Assembly: GCA_029785195.1 (NCBI GenBank)
Contig: JAFMAD010000005.1
Coordinates: forward strand, 1-64,000
DNA length: 64,000 nucleotides
Direction of reading: 5' to 3'
Origin: Nitrososphaerota archaeon
GTDB lineage: Archaea; Thermoproteota; Nitrososphaeria; Nitrososphaerales; Gagatemarchaeaceae
In this document: piece by piece, positions 7,915-16,558 of the stretch
Layout: each line of letters begins with the position of its first letter
Numbering within the stretch: the stretch's first letter is position 1
The notes under the pieces: model-generated
Told to the model about the DNA's origin: nothing
Databases searched by the model: none
Seen by the model: only the letters and a program-made list of their open reading frames with translations
Program-made: the position numbers and the translations under genes

Positions 7915-9667
7915 CCTCCTTGATCAGGCTCTGGAGCTCCGGGGGAGGGTTGGAAACCGGCACTGTCCGGCGGACCATCTTCCCATTCTCCTGGACGGTG
8001 ATTATGTTCACCAGCCACTTCGGGTCCTTGGCAGGGAAATCGGACCTCGTATGCGCGCCGCGGCTCTCCTTCCTCTCCAGAGCGGACCGAATTATCGCCT
8101 CGCAGACTGTCAGCATGTCCAAGACCTGGAGTGAATCTGTCCAAGACTGATTGTATGCGCGCCCCCCCACCGCCTTCAAGCCTTTCGCCTCCTCCTGGAG
8201 CTTCTCCAGTTCGGCTAGACCTGCCTCGAGGTCCTCCGCCTTCCTGACTATGCCTACGTGCTTCCACATGTTGGACGCGATTTCCTCCTTGATATGGAAC
8301 GGGTTAGCACCCCCGGCTGACGAAAAGGGCGACAATACCCTGGATATCTCCTTCTCGACGTCTCCCCTGTCGACCGATGGGAGGTCGATCGCGGCTGCGC
8401 TCCCCGCGGCTGCCGCCCCAGCCCTCTTCCCGAAGACAAGTATGTCCGAGAGGGAGTTCCCACCCAGCCTGTTTGCACCGTGGAGTCCGCTAGCCACCTC
8501 GCCCGCGGCATAGAGCATCTTTACGCTGGTCTCAGCGGTCTCAGGGTTGACCCTGACGCCTCCCATCTGGTAGTGGACGGTCGGTGCCACCTCCATCTTG
8601 TCCTTTGTGATGTCTATGTCAGCGAACGCCAGGAACTGGTCATACATGCTGGGGAGCTTCTTCTTGATGTAGTCAGCCCCCCGGTGTGAGATGTCGAGAT
8701 AGACCCCCCCGCCCTTGCTCCCCCTCCCCGCCATGATCTCTGTGTATATCGACCTGGCCACGACGTCCCTTGCGGAGAGCTCCATCCTCTTTGGGTCGTA
8801 TTTGGACATGAACCTCTCCCCTTCAGAGTTGGTCAGAATCCCTCCCTCCCCCCTGACAGCCTCGGTGACGAGCATCCCCCGCACACCAGGCGGATAAATC
8901 ATCCCCGTAGGGTGGAACTGAATCATCTCCATGTCCATCAGCTCCGCCCCTGCCCTGTAAGCCATCCCTATCCCGTCGCCTGTGCTCTCATAGGAGTTGG
9001 ACGTCACCTGATAGACCCTCCCTGACCCCCCCGTCGCAAGTATGACCGCCTTTGCCCTGAAGAGGAGGAGCCTCCCCGTCTTTATGTCAATCCCGAATGC
9101 CCCTGCCGCCGTCCCCGTCTTGGAGTCCCTGAATATGCAGGTGGTCATGACCTCGTCTATGAAAGGCACCCCCCTGGCTATGACTTGATCCTGGAGCGTG
9201 CGGATTAATTCGAGCCCCGTCCGGTCCCCTATGTTGCAGAGGCGTCTGTAGGTGTGGGCGCCGAACGCTCGCTGGCTTATCTTCCCCTCTGGGGTCCGGT
9301 CGAAGACCGCCCCGTACTTCTCGAGTTCGTAGACCCTTTCGATCGCTTCTTTGGCGAATATCTCTGCCATCCTCCAGTTGGAGAGGTGCTGCCCTTCGAC
9401 GATGGTGTCGGAGAAGTGGACCTCCCAAGAATCCTTGGGGTCGACGTTGCCCAGTGCCGCGGCTATCCCTCCTTCAGCCATGACCGTGTGAGCCTTACCG
9501 AGGAGTGACTTGCAGACGACGAGGGTCTTCGCGCCCCTGTCGTAGGACTCTATGGCCGCCCTGAGTCCGGCCCCTCCGGCTCCGATTATGAGGACGTCGC
9601 AGGCCTTTTCGTCGTATCTCCGGTCACTGATGTCAACGCTGTCTTTCTCTTGTCCAGGAGCCCACAA
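7907..9667 (-). CDS. sdhA: Succinate dehydrogenase/fumarate reductase flavoprotein subunit
   Basis: 586 aa. Oxidises succinate to fumarate, feeding electrons to SdhB. FAD-binding motif DVLIIGAGGAGLRAA begins near residue 24. H60 in KAHTVMAEGG is the site of covalent FAD attachment. HPTG and RGEGGIL form the dicarboxylate site. The only usable initiator near the N-terminus is TTG 9667. A weak AT-rich element (CTTATTATC, about 9709-9717) could give sdhA a promoter of its own. No signal peptide is seen, so the subunit faces the cytoplasm. Confidence 0.95.
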   Translation of the reverse strand: MWAPGQEKDSVDISDRRYDEKACDVLIIGAGGAGLRAAIESYDRGAKTLVVCKSLLGKAHTVMAEGGIAAALGNVDPKDSWEVHFSDTIVEGQHLSNWRMAEIFAKEAIERVYELEKYGAVFDRTPEGKISQRAFGAHTYRRLCNIGDRTGLELIRTLQDQVIARGVPFIDEVMTTCIFRDSKTGTAAGAFGIDIKTGRLLLFRAKAVILATGGSGRVYQVTSNSYESTGDGIGMAYRAGAELMDMEMIQFHPTGMIYPPGVRGMLVTEAVRGEGGILTNSEGERFMSKYDPKRMELSARDVVARSIYTEIMAGRGSKGGGVYLDISHRGADYIKKKLPSMYDQFLAFADIDITKDKMEVAPTVHYQMGGVRVNPETAETSVKMLYAAGEVASGLHGANRLGGNSLSDILVFGKRAGAAAAGSAAAIDLPSVDRGDVEKEISRVLSPFSSAGGANPFHIKEEIASNMWKHVGIVRKAEDLEAGLAELEKLQEEAKGLKAVGGRAYNQSWTDSLQVLDMLTVCEAIIRSALERKESRGAHTRSDFPAKDPKWLVNIITVQENGKMVRRTVPVSNPPPELQSLIKEDD

Positions 9668-9830
9668 ATCGAGTACGCCGGGTGCCCTTGGGCCGTTCCC
9701 TTGACGATAATAAGTTCACTCCCTTAGCTGCCACCGCATCGATCTGGACACCAGAGCCTGATATCCGTCTGGCTTCCGGCACGGGCTAGCGGCCCTACCC
9801 GTCCCGGGCTCCCCAGGAGGCGTCGGCGAC

Positions 9831-10001
9831 TCAGCGGATGGCCACTGAGAGCACCATCAGGAGGAAACCGACGCCAACCACCGCTCCAGTCGCCGGAGCG
9901 CCGGTGCTTCCTAGGTGGGCCGCAAGGCCGCCGAAGAGTGTCACCGCAAGCCCGACAACGAAGACGGGGTACCGAGCTCTCTTGGGCATACGGGGAGCCA
10001 T
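9831..10001 (-). CDS. Small membrane protein, possible second SDH anchor subunit
   Basis: 56 aa starting MAPRMPKRARYPVF, with two predicted membrane helices (about 12-30 and 37-55) and a basic N-terminus, so a two-helix hairpin. It begins 2 nt after the stop of the larger membrane protein and precedes sdhA, in an SdhD-like position. I recognise no heme ligand in it. The assignment rests on context and topology only. The 163 nt between it and sdhA hold no other gene. Confidence 0.7.
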   Translation of the reverse strand: MAPRMPKRARYPVFVVGLAVTLFGGLAAHLGSTGAPATGAVVGVGFLLMVLSVAIR

Positions 10002-10003
10002 CT

Positions 10004-10708
10004 CTACAGCTTCACCAGGGTGAAGTCGAGCGGAAGACCCGCTGCCAAGCCGCGGATGTAGAGATCGGCGAAGAAAATCGTGAGCAAGCTCACCCACGCG
10101 AGCGCCTCGTGGTATCTGTTGAGCCAGCTCTGCCTTTCGTAGAAGGCCTTCCTCGCCCCACCTGCGGTGACGCAGCTGTAGCAGTCGATGTTCCCCCCCG
10201 TGAGGTGCCTGAACGCGTGGCATGAGCCTGTCCACGCCGTCAGCAGGAGCGCGTTCGCGAGGAGGACCAGGCTCCCCACCCTCAGCTCGAAGCTGCCGCT
10301 GAATACAAGCGAGTGGTAGAAGTCGTAGTAGAAGAACGGTAGAATGGCGATGCCTGCGTAGAGGAAATACCTGTGGAGATTTTCGAGCTGGAACAGGCCG
10401 TTCTTCTCTCCGGTGTAATGCCTCTTGCCGGAATCCCCTCGGTCAGCGTTGGAGCAGCCCAACGGATGCTTGAAGAGGTGACGGTGGTAGTCCTTCCTGT
10501 ACGCGTAGCATGTGAGCCTGAAGAGCCCAGGGAGCGGCACAATCAGGATGGTCGGGCTGTAGAACGGGTCGATGTACCCGGCGTACTCAGCCACGGGGAA
10601 AGAGACGAGCGCCCAGAAGCCCACCACCAAGAGGCCTACGAACGACCAGAATCTCCAGTTGGGCTCGAAAATCTCGTATGGAAAGAGCGTCTTCCAATTT
10701 ACCGCCAA
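10004..10708 (-). CDS. SDH-associated cytochrome b-like membrane anchor
   Basis: 234 aa, with about five hydrophobic helices (near 20-40, 48-66, 114-132, 142-160, 203-222). Conserved-looking features are PGLFRLTCYAYRKDYHRH, GSCHAFRHLTGG and NRYHEALAWVSLLTIFFADL, rich in His residues able to ligate heme or quinone. From memory these resemble the large SDH membrane protein of many Actinobacteria rather than a classical SdhC. First gene of the sdh operon; start TTG 10708, with a TATA-like ACTTTTACG about 35 nt upstream and GGAG before the start. Confidence 0.75.
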   Translation of the reverse strand: MAVNWKTLFPYEIFEPNWRFWSFVGLLVVGFWALVSFPVAEYAGYIDPFYSPTILIVPLPGLFRLTCYAYRKDYHRHLFKHPLGCSNADRGDSGKRHYTGEKNGLFQLENLHRYFLYAGIAILPFFYYDFYHSLVFSGSFELRVGSLVLLANALLLTAWTGSCHAFRHLTGGNIDCYSCVTAGGARKAFYERQSWLNRYHEALAWVSLLTIFFADLYIRGLAAGLPLDFTLVKL

Positions 10709-10808
10709 CGGCAGTCTCCAGCACCCAGGTCAAGTTTGAGTGCGTAAAAGTGCTTCCCCGAACGGTCCTCGGCACCTGGCGTGCCCCCGGCCACACCGAG
10801 GCCCCTGG

Positions 10809-11228
10809 CTATGGCAGGTCAGACTCTTCAGGGTCGTCGTTGTGCGCCCCGAGATACCCGTACGCACCCGTCTTCAGCACCTTCATCCCCAGGAGCGCGC
10901 ACTTCACCCGTGATGGGCCGAGGTCAGGGTTCCCGAGCATCTTGAAGACATCCTCCTTGGCCAGCAAGCGGACCCATTCGAGCGGCTTCCCCTTGGCCAG
11001 CTCTGTCAGCATCGAGGCCGCCGCCTGGCTGATGGCGCACCCCTTCCCTGTGAACTTGACATCCTCTATCTTCATCCCCTCCCCTACCTTGACCTGCATC
11101 TCGATCTCGTCCCCGCAGAGCGGGTTTGTGTCCCGAGACGCGATGTCGAACCGCTCCAACTTGCCGAAGTTCCTCGGGTGCCTGTAGTAGTCCAGGATGA
11201 TCTCTCGGTAGATGTCAGCGCTGCTCAT
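10809..11228 (-). CDS. sufU: Iron-sulfur cluster assembly scaffold SufU/IscU-like
   Basis: 139 aa. Accepts sulfur from SufS, either as a scaffold or as a zinc sulfur-relay protein. Conserved C38 (PLCGDE, with D40), C64 (GKGCAIS) and C110 (VKCALL) are all present. Residues about 84-101 between C64 and C110 match the insertion typical of SufU rather than IscU. The start overlaps sufS by 4 nt; last gene of the SUF cluster. Confidence 0.93.
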   Translation of the reverse strand: MSSADIYREIILDYYRHPRNFGKLERFDIASRDTNPLCGDEIEMQVKVGEGMKIEDVKFTGKGCAISQAAASMLTELAKGKPLEWVRLLAKEDVFKMLGNPDLGPSRVKCALLGMKVLKTGAYGYLGAHNDDPEESDLP

Positions 11229-12463
11229 ACCTTGAACAGGCCTCCAGCCTTTACAATCCCCGCCTTCAGTGCGTCTACGTCGTCATGGGCGTTGTAGATG
11301 TAGAAGCTCGCCCGGCTGGTAGCTGGGACGTCGAGCCAGCGCATCAGGGGTTGGGCGCAGTGGTGTCCGGACCTTATGGCTATCCCCTCCTCGTCGAGGA
11401 TGGTAGCAAGGTCATGCGGGTGGACGTCGGCGTAGTTGAAGGAGATCACCCCCGCCCTGGAGCGGGTGTCGGATGGCCCGTAGATCTTGAGCCCCTTGAC
11501 CGAAGCGAGCTCTTTGAAGGCGTAGTCGAGGAGCCTGAGTTCGTGGTCTCTGACCCTCTCCATCCCGATGGCGTCGAGGTAGTCGACGGCAGCGCCAAGG
11601 CCTATTGCGTCGGCGATGTTCACGGTCCCGGCTTCGAACTTGTACGGCACGTCGTTCCATGTCGAGTGGTCGTCGAACACCTCCCTGATCATCTCGCCCC
11701 CTGTCTGGAACGGGTCCATCTCTTCGAGGAGCCCCTTCCTGGCGACCAGCGCCCCTATCCCGGTGGGGCCTAGCATCTTGTGCCCTGAGAAGGCGTAGAA
11801 GTCGGACCCTATCTCTTCCACGTCAACAGGCATGTGCGGGACAGACTGGGCCCCGTCGACCAGCGTGGTGGCGCCTGCCATCTTCGCCATGGAACAGAGC
11901 TTTGTCACATCGTTCACGGTCCCCAGGACGTTGGAGCAGTGGGTGAGGGCGACAAGCCGGGGGGCCTCGCGGAGCAGGTCCTCGAAGCCCGCCAGGTCGA
12001 GCGTTCCGTCGGTGTCTAGCCCGACGTACTTCAGTGACGCGCCGTTGCGCTTCGCGAGCTGCTGCCAGGGGACTATGTTGCTGTGATGCTCCATCTTTGT
12101 GGCGACTATCACGTCCCCCTTCTTCACGTTCTTCTCCCCCCAGGCCGACCCTACGAGGTTGATCGCCTCGGTCGTCCCTCTGACGAACACTAGGTCTCGA
12201 GGCTTGGCCCCGACGAACTCGGCGGTCTTCTTCCTGGAGCCCTCATAGGCCTCCGTGGCCTCTTCGCCCAGGGTGTGCACCGACCGGTGGACGTTCGAGT
12301 TGTAGGTGCTGTAGAATCTTACGAGGGCGTCGATCACCGCCTGCGGCTTCTGGGTGGTGGCGGCGTTGTCCAGGTAGACCAGCCTCTTCCCATGGACCTT
12401 CCTGCTGAGAATGGGGAAGTCCGCCCTCATCCTTTCCGCGTTGATGGCCTCTGACTCGAGCAT
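11225..12463 (-). CDS. sufS: Cysteine desulfurase SufS
   Basis: 412 aa, class V PLP enzyme that takes sulfur from cysteine. The PLP lysine lies in SGHKMLGPTGIGAL. The catalytic cysteine is C369 in RSGHHCAQPL, in the short loop typical of group II (SufS) enzymes. ATG at 12463. A TATA-like CTTTTAAG (about 12500-12508) in the 53-nt gap upstream suggests a separate sufSU transcript. Confidence 0.96.
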   Translation of the reverse strand: MLESEAINAERMRADFPILSRKVHGKRLVYLDNAATTQKPQAVIDALVRFYSTYNSNVHRSVHTLGEEATEAYEGSRKKTAEFVGAKPRDLVFVRGTTEAINLVGSAWGEKNVKKGDVIVATKMEHHSNIVPWQQLAKRNGASLKYVGLDTDGTLDLAGFEDLLREAPRLVALTHCSNVLGTVNDVTKLCSMAKMAGATTLVDGAQSVPHMPVDVEEIGSDFYAFSGHKMLGPTGIGALVARKGLLEEMDPFQTGGEMIREVFDDHSTWNDVPYKFEAGTVNIADAIGLGAAVDYLDAIGMERVRDHELRLLDYAFKELASVKGLKIYGPSDTRSRAGVISFNYADVHPHDLATILDEEGIAIRSGHHCAQPLMRWLDVPATSRASFYIYNAHDDVDALKAGIVKAGGLFKV

Positions 12464-12516
12464 CCCTATGTGGACTCCAGCAGGTCGAAGCGCTCTCTCA
12501 TGCTTAAAAGAACTCC

Positions 12517-12825
12517 CTAAACTTCGACGTAGACAGTCCCCCCGTCGACCCTGGTCCTGTAGCGCTTCAGGGGGGCCGTCGCAGGAGGGGTCACAGCCTC
12601 CCCGGTCTTGAGGTCAAACTGTGACAGGTGCAGTGGGCACACCACTCTCCCGTCGAGGACGAAACCCTGGCCGAGGTCCGCGTCCTCATGAGTGCACGCC
12701 CCGGACACCGCGAAGATGTCCCCCCCTATCTTGGATAGAAGCACGTGCTCCCCGTCGATGTCCACCGCAGAGATTGAACCTTCGGCGAGGTCAGCAGCCT
12801 TCATGGCAGGCCGGAAACTCCCCAA
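12517..12825 (-). CDS. Rieske-type [2Fe-2S] ferredoxin within the SUF cluster
   Basis: 102 aa, soluble. Ligand pairs C44/H46 (CTHED) and C63/H66 (CPLHL) define a Rieske cluster of the NirD/ferredoxin type, with no membrane anchor. TTG 12825 starts 5 nt after the sufD stop; an in-frame ATG at 12804 is an alternative. Lying between sufD and sufS, it may be an electron donor or a test substrate of SUF. A similar Rieske gene sits in actinobacterial suf operons. Confidence 0.93.
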   Translation of the reverse strand: MGSFRPAMKAADLAEGSISAVDIDGEHVLLSKIGGDIFAVSGACTHEDADLGQGFVLDGRVVCPLHLSQFDLKTGEAVTPPATAPLKRYRTRVDGGTVYVEV

Positions 12826-12830
12826 GCGAC

Positions 12831-14243
12831 CTACCTGTACTTGTAGTGGCGCTCGAAGATGTCTTCAGACTCCTTGACCTCTGGGGTGAGCTCCCCCGTG
12901 GCCGCGAGGAGCGTCTCCCTGTCTACGAGGCGGCGCTTCTCTCCTTCCCACTTCCCCTCGATCATGAACCTGGCCCCTTCTCTGGTCTGTTCAATAGGGA
13001 CCCTGGAGAGGACAGGTTCGAAGAAGCCTAGCACCACCATTCTCTTCGCTTCGTCTGGAGGGAGGCCGCGCGCCGTCAGGTAGAAGAGCTGCTCTTCGTC
13101 GACTTGGGCCACGGAGGCTGAGTGGGTCGCCTTGACCTCGTTGTTGTCTATCTCTAGGCTTGGGATTCCGTCTGACTTAGCAGTCCTCTCGAGTATCATG
13201 ACGTGGTGGGCCAGGTAGGACCTGGCGTTCTTGGCCTCCTTCACTATCTTGATCATCCCCTTGAAGATAGACTGCGACTTCCCCTTCAGGACGCCCCTGG
13301 CCTGGGTCGAGCCAGTGGAGTCAGGGGAGTTGTGGACGAGGTTGGTCTCGTAGTCGTAACGCTGTTCCCCGTCTGTGAAGAAGATCTCGAACCCTTCAGC
13401 GAAGGAGCCCCGGCCGTTCAGGTAGAAGTTGGTCCTCGACCGCGAGACAGACGCCCCGAGGGACAGGGAGCTCATGGTCGCCCTGGCGTCGTTGGACACT
13501 CCGACCCCCCTGTTCGACAGGTGGGTGGTCTGGTCGTCGAGGAGTTGGATAGACGAGAAGTCGATGTGCGAGTTCGGTCCGGCGAGGATCTCGGCCGTCG
13601 ACGCTACGAAGGCAGGGGACGGGACGCCTTTGGAGTACTGCTCTTCTAGGTACACGAGCCTCGCCTCCTCCTCAGCGACGACGAAGGTCTGCTCTATCAC
13701 CGGCGTGCGCGGCGAGTCGAGCAGCAGCATCTTGCGGAGCGGTTTGTCGAGGACGACCCCCTTTGGCACTCTGACGAAGGTCCCGCAGTTGAAGAACGCG
13801 TTGACGAAGGCAGCATATTTGTCGGTCTCCGACTTCACCAGCCTCCCCTCGACCAACTTCCTGACTGCGCCCTCGTCCCGGCCGAGGGCATCGTGGAAAG
13901 ACATCAGCTCCACCCCCTTGGACGACACGTTTCTGCTGAGCTCTGCGTGGACCTGGGTCTCGTTCCCCTGGAGCAGGATGTCCGATTCGTTCCCAGTAAG
14001 GTATCCTGTGAAGAAGCTCCGGAAGTCGATTTCGCTGCCACCCGGGGCCGCCTTGAACCTGTCCAGGCCGATGTCGAACGTCTTGGCGTATTTCGTGTAG
14101 AGCGGACTCTTCTCCGAAGGGAGGGCTACGAACTGTCTGAAAGCCTCTAGCCTGGCATCGGTAAGCCATGACGGTTCGCCTAACGAAGCCGAGATCGACC
14201 CTACGAGGCCCTCGTCGAATGAGGTTAGTGACGCCTGAGGCAT
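12831..14243 (-). CDS. sufD: Fe-S assembly scaffold subunit SufD
   Basis: 470 aa, longer than many bacterial SufD proteins. The C-terminal beta-helix is visible as a run of short repeats with GSTQARGVLKGKSQSIF and DNNEVKATHSASVAQVDEEQ. The latter has the H-x2-S-x2-Q/D-E-x2-L-F-Y signature shared with SufB. It forms the SufBC2D complex with the two genes upstream. A 21-nt gap follows sufB. Confidence 0.94.
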   Translation of the reverse strand: MPQASLTSFDEGLVGSISASLGEPSWLTDARLEAFRQFVALPSEKSPLYTKYAKTFDIGLDRFKAAPGGSEIDFRSFFTGYLTGNESDILLQGNETQVHAELSRNVSSKGVELMSFHDALGRDEGAVRKLVEGRLVKSETDKYAAFVNAFFNCGTFVRVPKGVVLDKPLRKMLLLDSPRTPVIEQTFVVAEEEARLVYLEEQYSKGVPSPAFVASTAEILAGPNSHIDFSSIQLLDDQTTHLSNRGVGVSNDARATMSSLSLGASVSRSRTNFYLNGRGSFAEGFEIFFTDGEQRYDYETNLVHNSPDSTGSTQARGVLKGKSQSIFKGMIKIVKEAKNARSYLAHHVMILERTAKSDGIPSLEIDNNEVKATHSASVAQVDEEQLFYLTARGLPPDEAKRMVVLGFFEPVLSRVPIEQTREGARFMIEGKWEGEKRRLVDRETLLAATGELTPEVKESEDIFERHYKYR

Positions 14244-14264
14244 TCCACGCGACTCCGGCCGGGC

Positions 14265-15674
14265 CTAGCCGACTGCGTTCGTCATTTCGAGCGACATGAG
14301 GCGGTTGAACTCCACCGCGTAGGTCATTGGGAGCTCCTTCGCAAAAGGCTCCATGAACCCGTTGACGACCATGCTCAGGGCGTCGCCTTCTGATATCCCC
14401 CGGGCCATCAGATAGAACAGCTGCTCTTCCCCCACCTTCCCCACGCTCGCCTCGTGCGTCACCGTGGCGTCGTCCTCCTGGATCTCCATGTAGGGATAGG
14501 TGGCTGTGGTGCTGATCGGGTCCAAGAGGAGGGCGTCACAACGGACCGTCGACTTCACGTTCTTGGCCCCCTTGGCTATGTGCAGGAGCCCCCTGTAAGC
14601 GGTATGGCCACCCCCTTTGGAGACCGAGCGGGAGATGATCTTGGACGTGGTGTCTCTCGCCAGGTGGATGGCCTTGGCACCGGTGTCTTGGACTTGTCCC
14701 GGTCCTGCGTAGGCTACCGAGATGATGTCCGCCTTCGCCCTCGGCCCGAGCAGGTAGACAGAGGGGTACTTCCTGGTGAGCTTGGCGCCCCCGTTGAAGT
14801 CCACCCAAGAGACCGTAGCGTCTTCGTGAGCGTGAGCCCTCTTCGTGACGAGGTTAAGGACGTCCCTGGACCAGTTCTGCAGCGTGGTGTACTTCACCAG
14901 CGACCCCTTCCTGGCGATTATCTCGACGATGGCCGAGTGCAGTGACTGCGAAGAGTACACAGGGGCTGAGCAACCTTCGATGTAGCCCACCTCGCTGTGG
15001 GGCTCGGCGACAATGAGCGTCCTTTCGAACTGGCCCATGTTCCTTTCGTTTATCCTGAAGTATGCCTGCAGCGGCATGTTCACCTTCACCCCTTCGGGGA
15101 CGTAGACGAAAGAACCTGCGCTCCAGACGGCAGTCTGGAGGGCAGCGATGTAGTTATCTTGGTATGGGACCACGGTCCCGAAGTACTTTCTCATGATGTC
15201 CGGGTACTCCTTCAGGGCCGTCACAGTGTCCGTGAAGACGACCCCCTGCTTCGCCAGCTCCCCCTGGATGCTGTGGTAGACCGACTCACTTTCGTAGATT
15301 GCGCCCACCCCGGAGAGGAACTTCTTCTCTGCGTCGGTGATCCCGAGCTTGTCGTAGGTCCGCTTGATATACTCAGGGAGCTGGTCCCAGGATTGGGCGG
15401 CCTTCTTCGTGGGGTTCGCGTAGTAATAGAAGTCCTGGTAGTCAATCTCCTTCAGCTCCGGTGCCCATGAAGGAGGTTCCCGTTCCAAGAAGTGCTTCAG
15501 GGCATTCATCCTGATCTGCTCCATCCAGGCGGGCTCGTCGTGCAGCCTGACGATCTCCTGCACTACCCGCTCGCTCAGACCCTTGGTCCCCCTTACTACG
15601 TATTCGTCTACGGGGTCGCTGAACCCGTACTTCTGCTTGTAATCGTCGGTGACTACGTCTGTCTTAGAAGCCAA
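14265..15674 (-). CDS. sufB: Fe-S assembly scaffold subunit SufB
   Basis: 469 aa. Assembles nascent clusters with SufC and SufD. Typical segments are YVPEGVKVNMPLQAYFRINE, VGYIEGCSAPVYSS (conserved Cys) and SKGGGHTAYRGLLHIAKGA. Start is TTG 15674; an AT-rich box at about 15700-15706 would put the transcript start on the initiator. The 14-bp motif at 15690-15703 overlaps this box. Confidence 0.96.
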   Translation of the reverse strand: MASKTDVVTDDYKQKYGFSDPVDEYVVRGTKGLSERVVQEIVRLHDEPAWMEQIRMNALKHFLEREPPSWAPELKEIDYQDFYYYANPTKKAAQSWDQLPEYIKRTYDKLGITDAEKKFLSGVGAIYESESVYHSIQGELAKQGVVFTDTVTALKEYPDIMRKYFGTVVPYQDNYIAALQTAVWSAGSFVYVPEGVKVNMPLQAYFRINERNMGQFERTLIVAEPHSEVGYIEGCSAPVYSSQSLHSAIVEIIARKGSLVKYTTLQNWSRDVLNLVTKRAHAHEDATVSWVDFNGGAKLTRKYPSVYLLGPRAKADIISVAYAGPGQVQDTGAKAIHLARDTTSKIISRSVSKGGGHTAYRGLLHIAKGAKNVKSTVRCDALLLDPISTTATYPYMEIQEDDATVTHEASVGKVGEEQLFYLMARGISEGDALSMVVNGFMEPFAKELPMTYAVEFNRLMSLEMTNAVG

Positions 15675-15689
15675 ATCGAGAACCCCTGT

Positions 15690-15703
15690 ATAACATACGT
15701 TAT
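15690..15703. promoter_or_regulatory. Putative SUF operator, copy 1 (sufB promoter)
   Basis: ATAACATACGTTAT, with 5-bp inverted arms ATAAC/GTTAT. It overlaps the putative TATA region of sufB. Its exact reverse complement occurs before sufC at 16535-16548. I noticed no other copy in this window. Confidence 0.6.
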
Positions 15704-15710
15704 TTTCCCC

Positions 15711-16496
15711 CTATAAGGTTTGCCCAACCTGCGGGGGCGCCTGCTCCTCTTCCCTGTAGCCCCTGATCCATGTGTACCCCTTCTCCTCAAGGAGCCTCGA
15801 CAGCTCCTCGCCGCCGGACTCGATTATCCGACCTTCGAACATCACGTGGACGAACTGTGGTCTCACGTACTTCAGTATCCTCTGATAGTGGGTTATGAGG
15901 AGAGAACCCATCTGAGGGCCGGACACCTTGTTGATCCCTTCGGCCACGACCCTGAGAGCGTCGATGTCCAGTCCTGAATCGGTCTCGTCCAGAACCGCGA
16001 ACTTCGGCTGCATGAGCGCCATCTGAAGGATTTCAGCCTTTTTCTTCTCCCCGCCAGAGAAGCCTTCATTCAGATAGCGGTTCAAGAAGGATTCGTCCAT
16101 GTTCAGGAGCTTCAACTTCTCAGCTACGACTTCTTTGAACTCGAATATGGTCGGGGACTCCGAGCCTGCCGGACGGGAGTTGTTGTAAGCGGCTCGAAGG
16201 AAGGAGAACATGCTCACTCCCTGGACGCTCACCGGGTATTGGAACGCGAGGAAGAGACCCTTCTTCACCCTCTTGTCTGGGGGGAGGCCCACCACACTCT
16301 CCCCGTCTATCAATATCTCACCCGAGGTCACCTGGTACTTGGGGTGCCCCATGACGGTGTAGGCGAGGGTGCTCTTACCGGAGCCGTTGGGGCCCATCAG
16401 CGCGTGGGTCTCCCCCTGGCCGACGGAGAGGTTGACTCCCTTGAGTATCTCCTTGCCTTCGACTGAAGCATGGAGCTCCTTTATCTCTAGCTTCAT
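15711..16496 (-). CDS. sufC: Fe-S assembly ATPase SufC
   Basis: 261 aa ABC ATPase. Walker A GPNGSGKSTL is at about 35-44, the signature LNEGFSGGEKKKAEILQMAL carries the SufC-specific SGGEKKR-like motif, and Walker B is FAVLDETDSGLDIDAL. ATG 16496 follows a TATA-like TTAAATA at about 16523-16529 by roughly 27-30 nt, so the mRNA is nearly leaderless. First gene of the SUF cluster. Confidence 0.97.
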   Translation of the reverse strand: MKLEIKELHASVEGKEILKGVNLSVGQGETHALMGPNGSGKSTLAYTVMGHPKYQVTSGEILIDGESVVGLPPDKRVKKGLFLAFQYPVSVQGVSMFSFLRAAYNNSRPAGSESPTIFEFKEVVAEKLKLLNMDESFLNRYLNEGFSGGEKKKAEILQMALMQPKFAVLDETDSGLDIDALRVVAEGINKVSGPQMGSLLITHYQRILKYVRPQFVHVMFEGRIIESGGEELSRLLEEKGYTWIRGYREEEQAPPQVGQTL

Positions 16497-16534
16497 AACC
16501 TGAATCGCCGAACCCCGGTTCGTATTTAAGGATT

Positions 16535-16548
16535 ATAACGTATGTTAT
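16535..16548. promoter_or_regulatory. Putative SUF operator, copy 2 (sufC promoter)
   Basis: ATAACGTATGTTAT, the exact reverse complement of the copy before sufB. It lies just upstream of the sufC TATA/BRE region, where an activator or repressor could act on TFB/TBP binding. This is an inference from repetition and position. Confidence 0.6.
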
Positions 16549-16558
16549 TGAATTCTGG

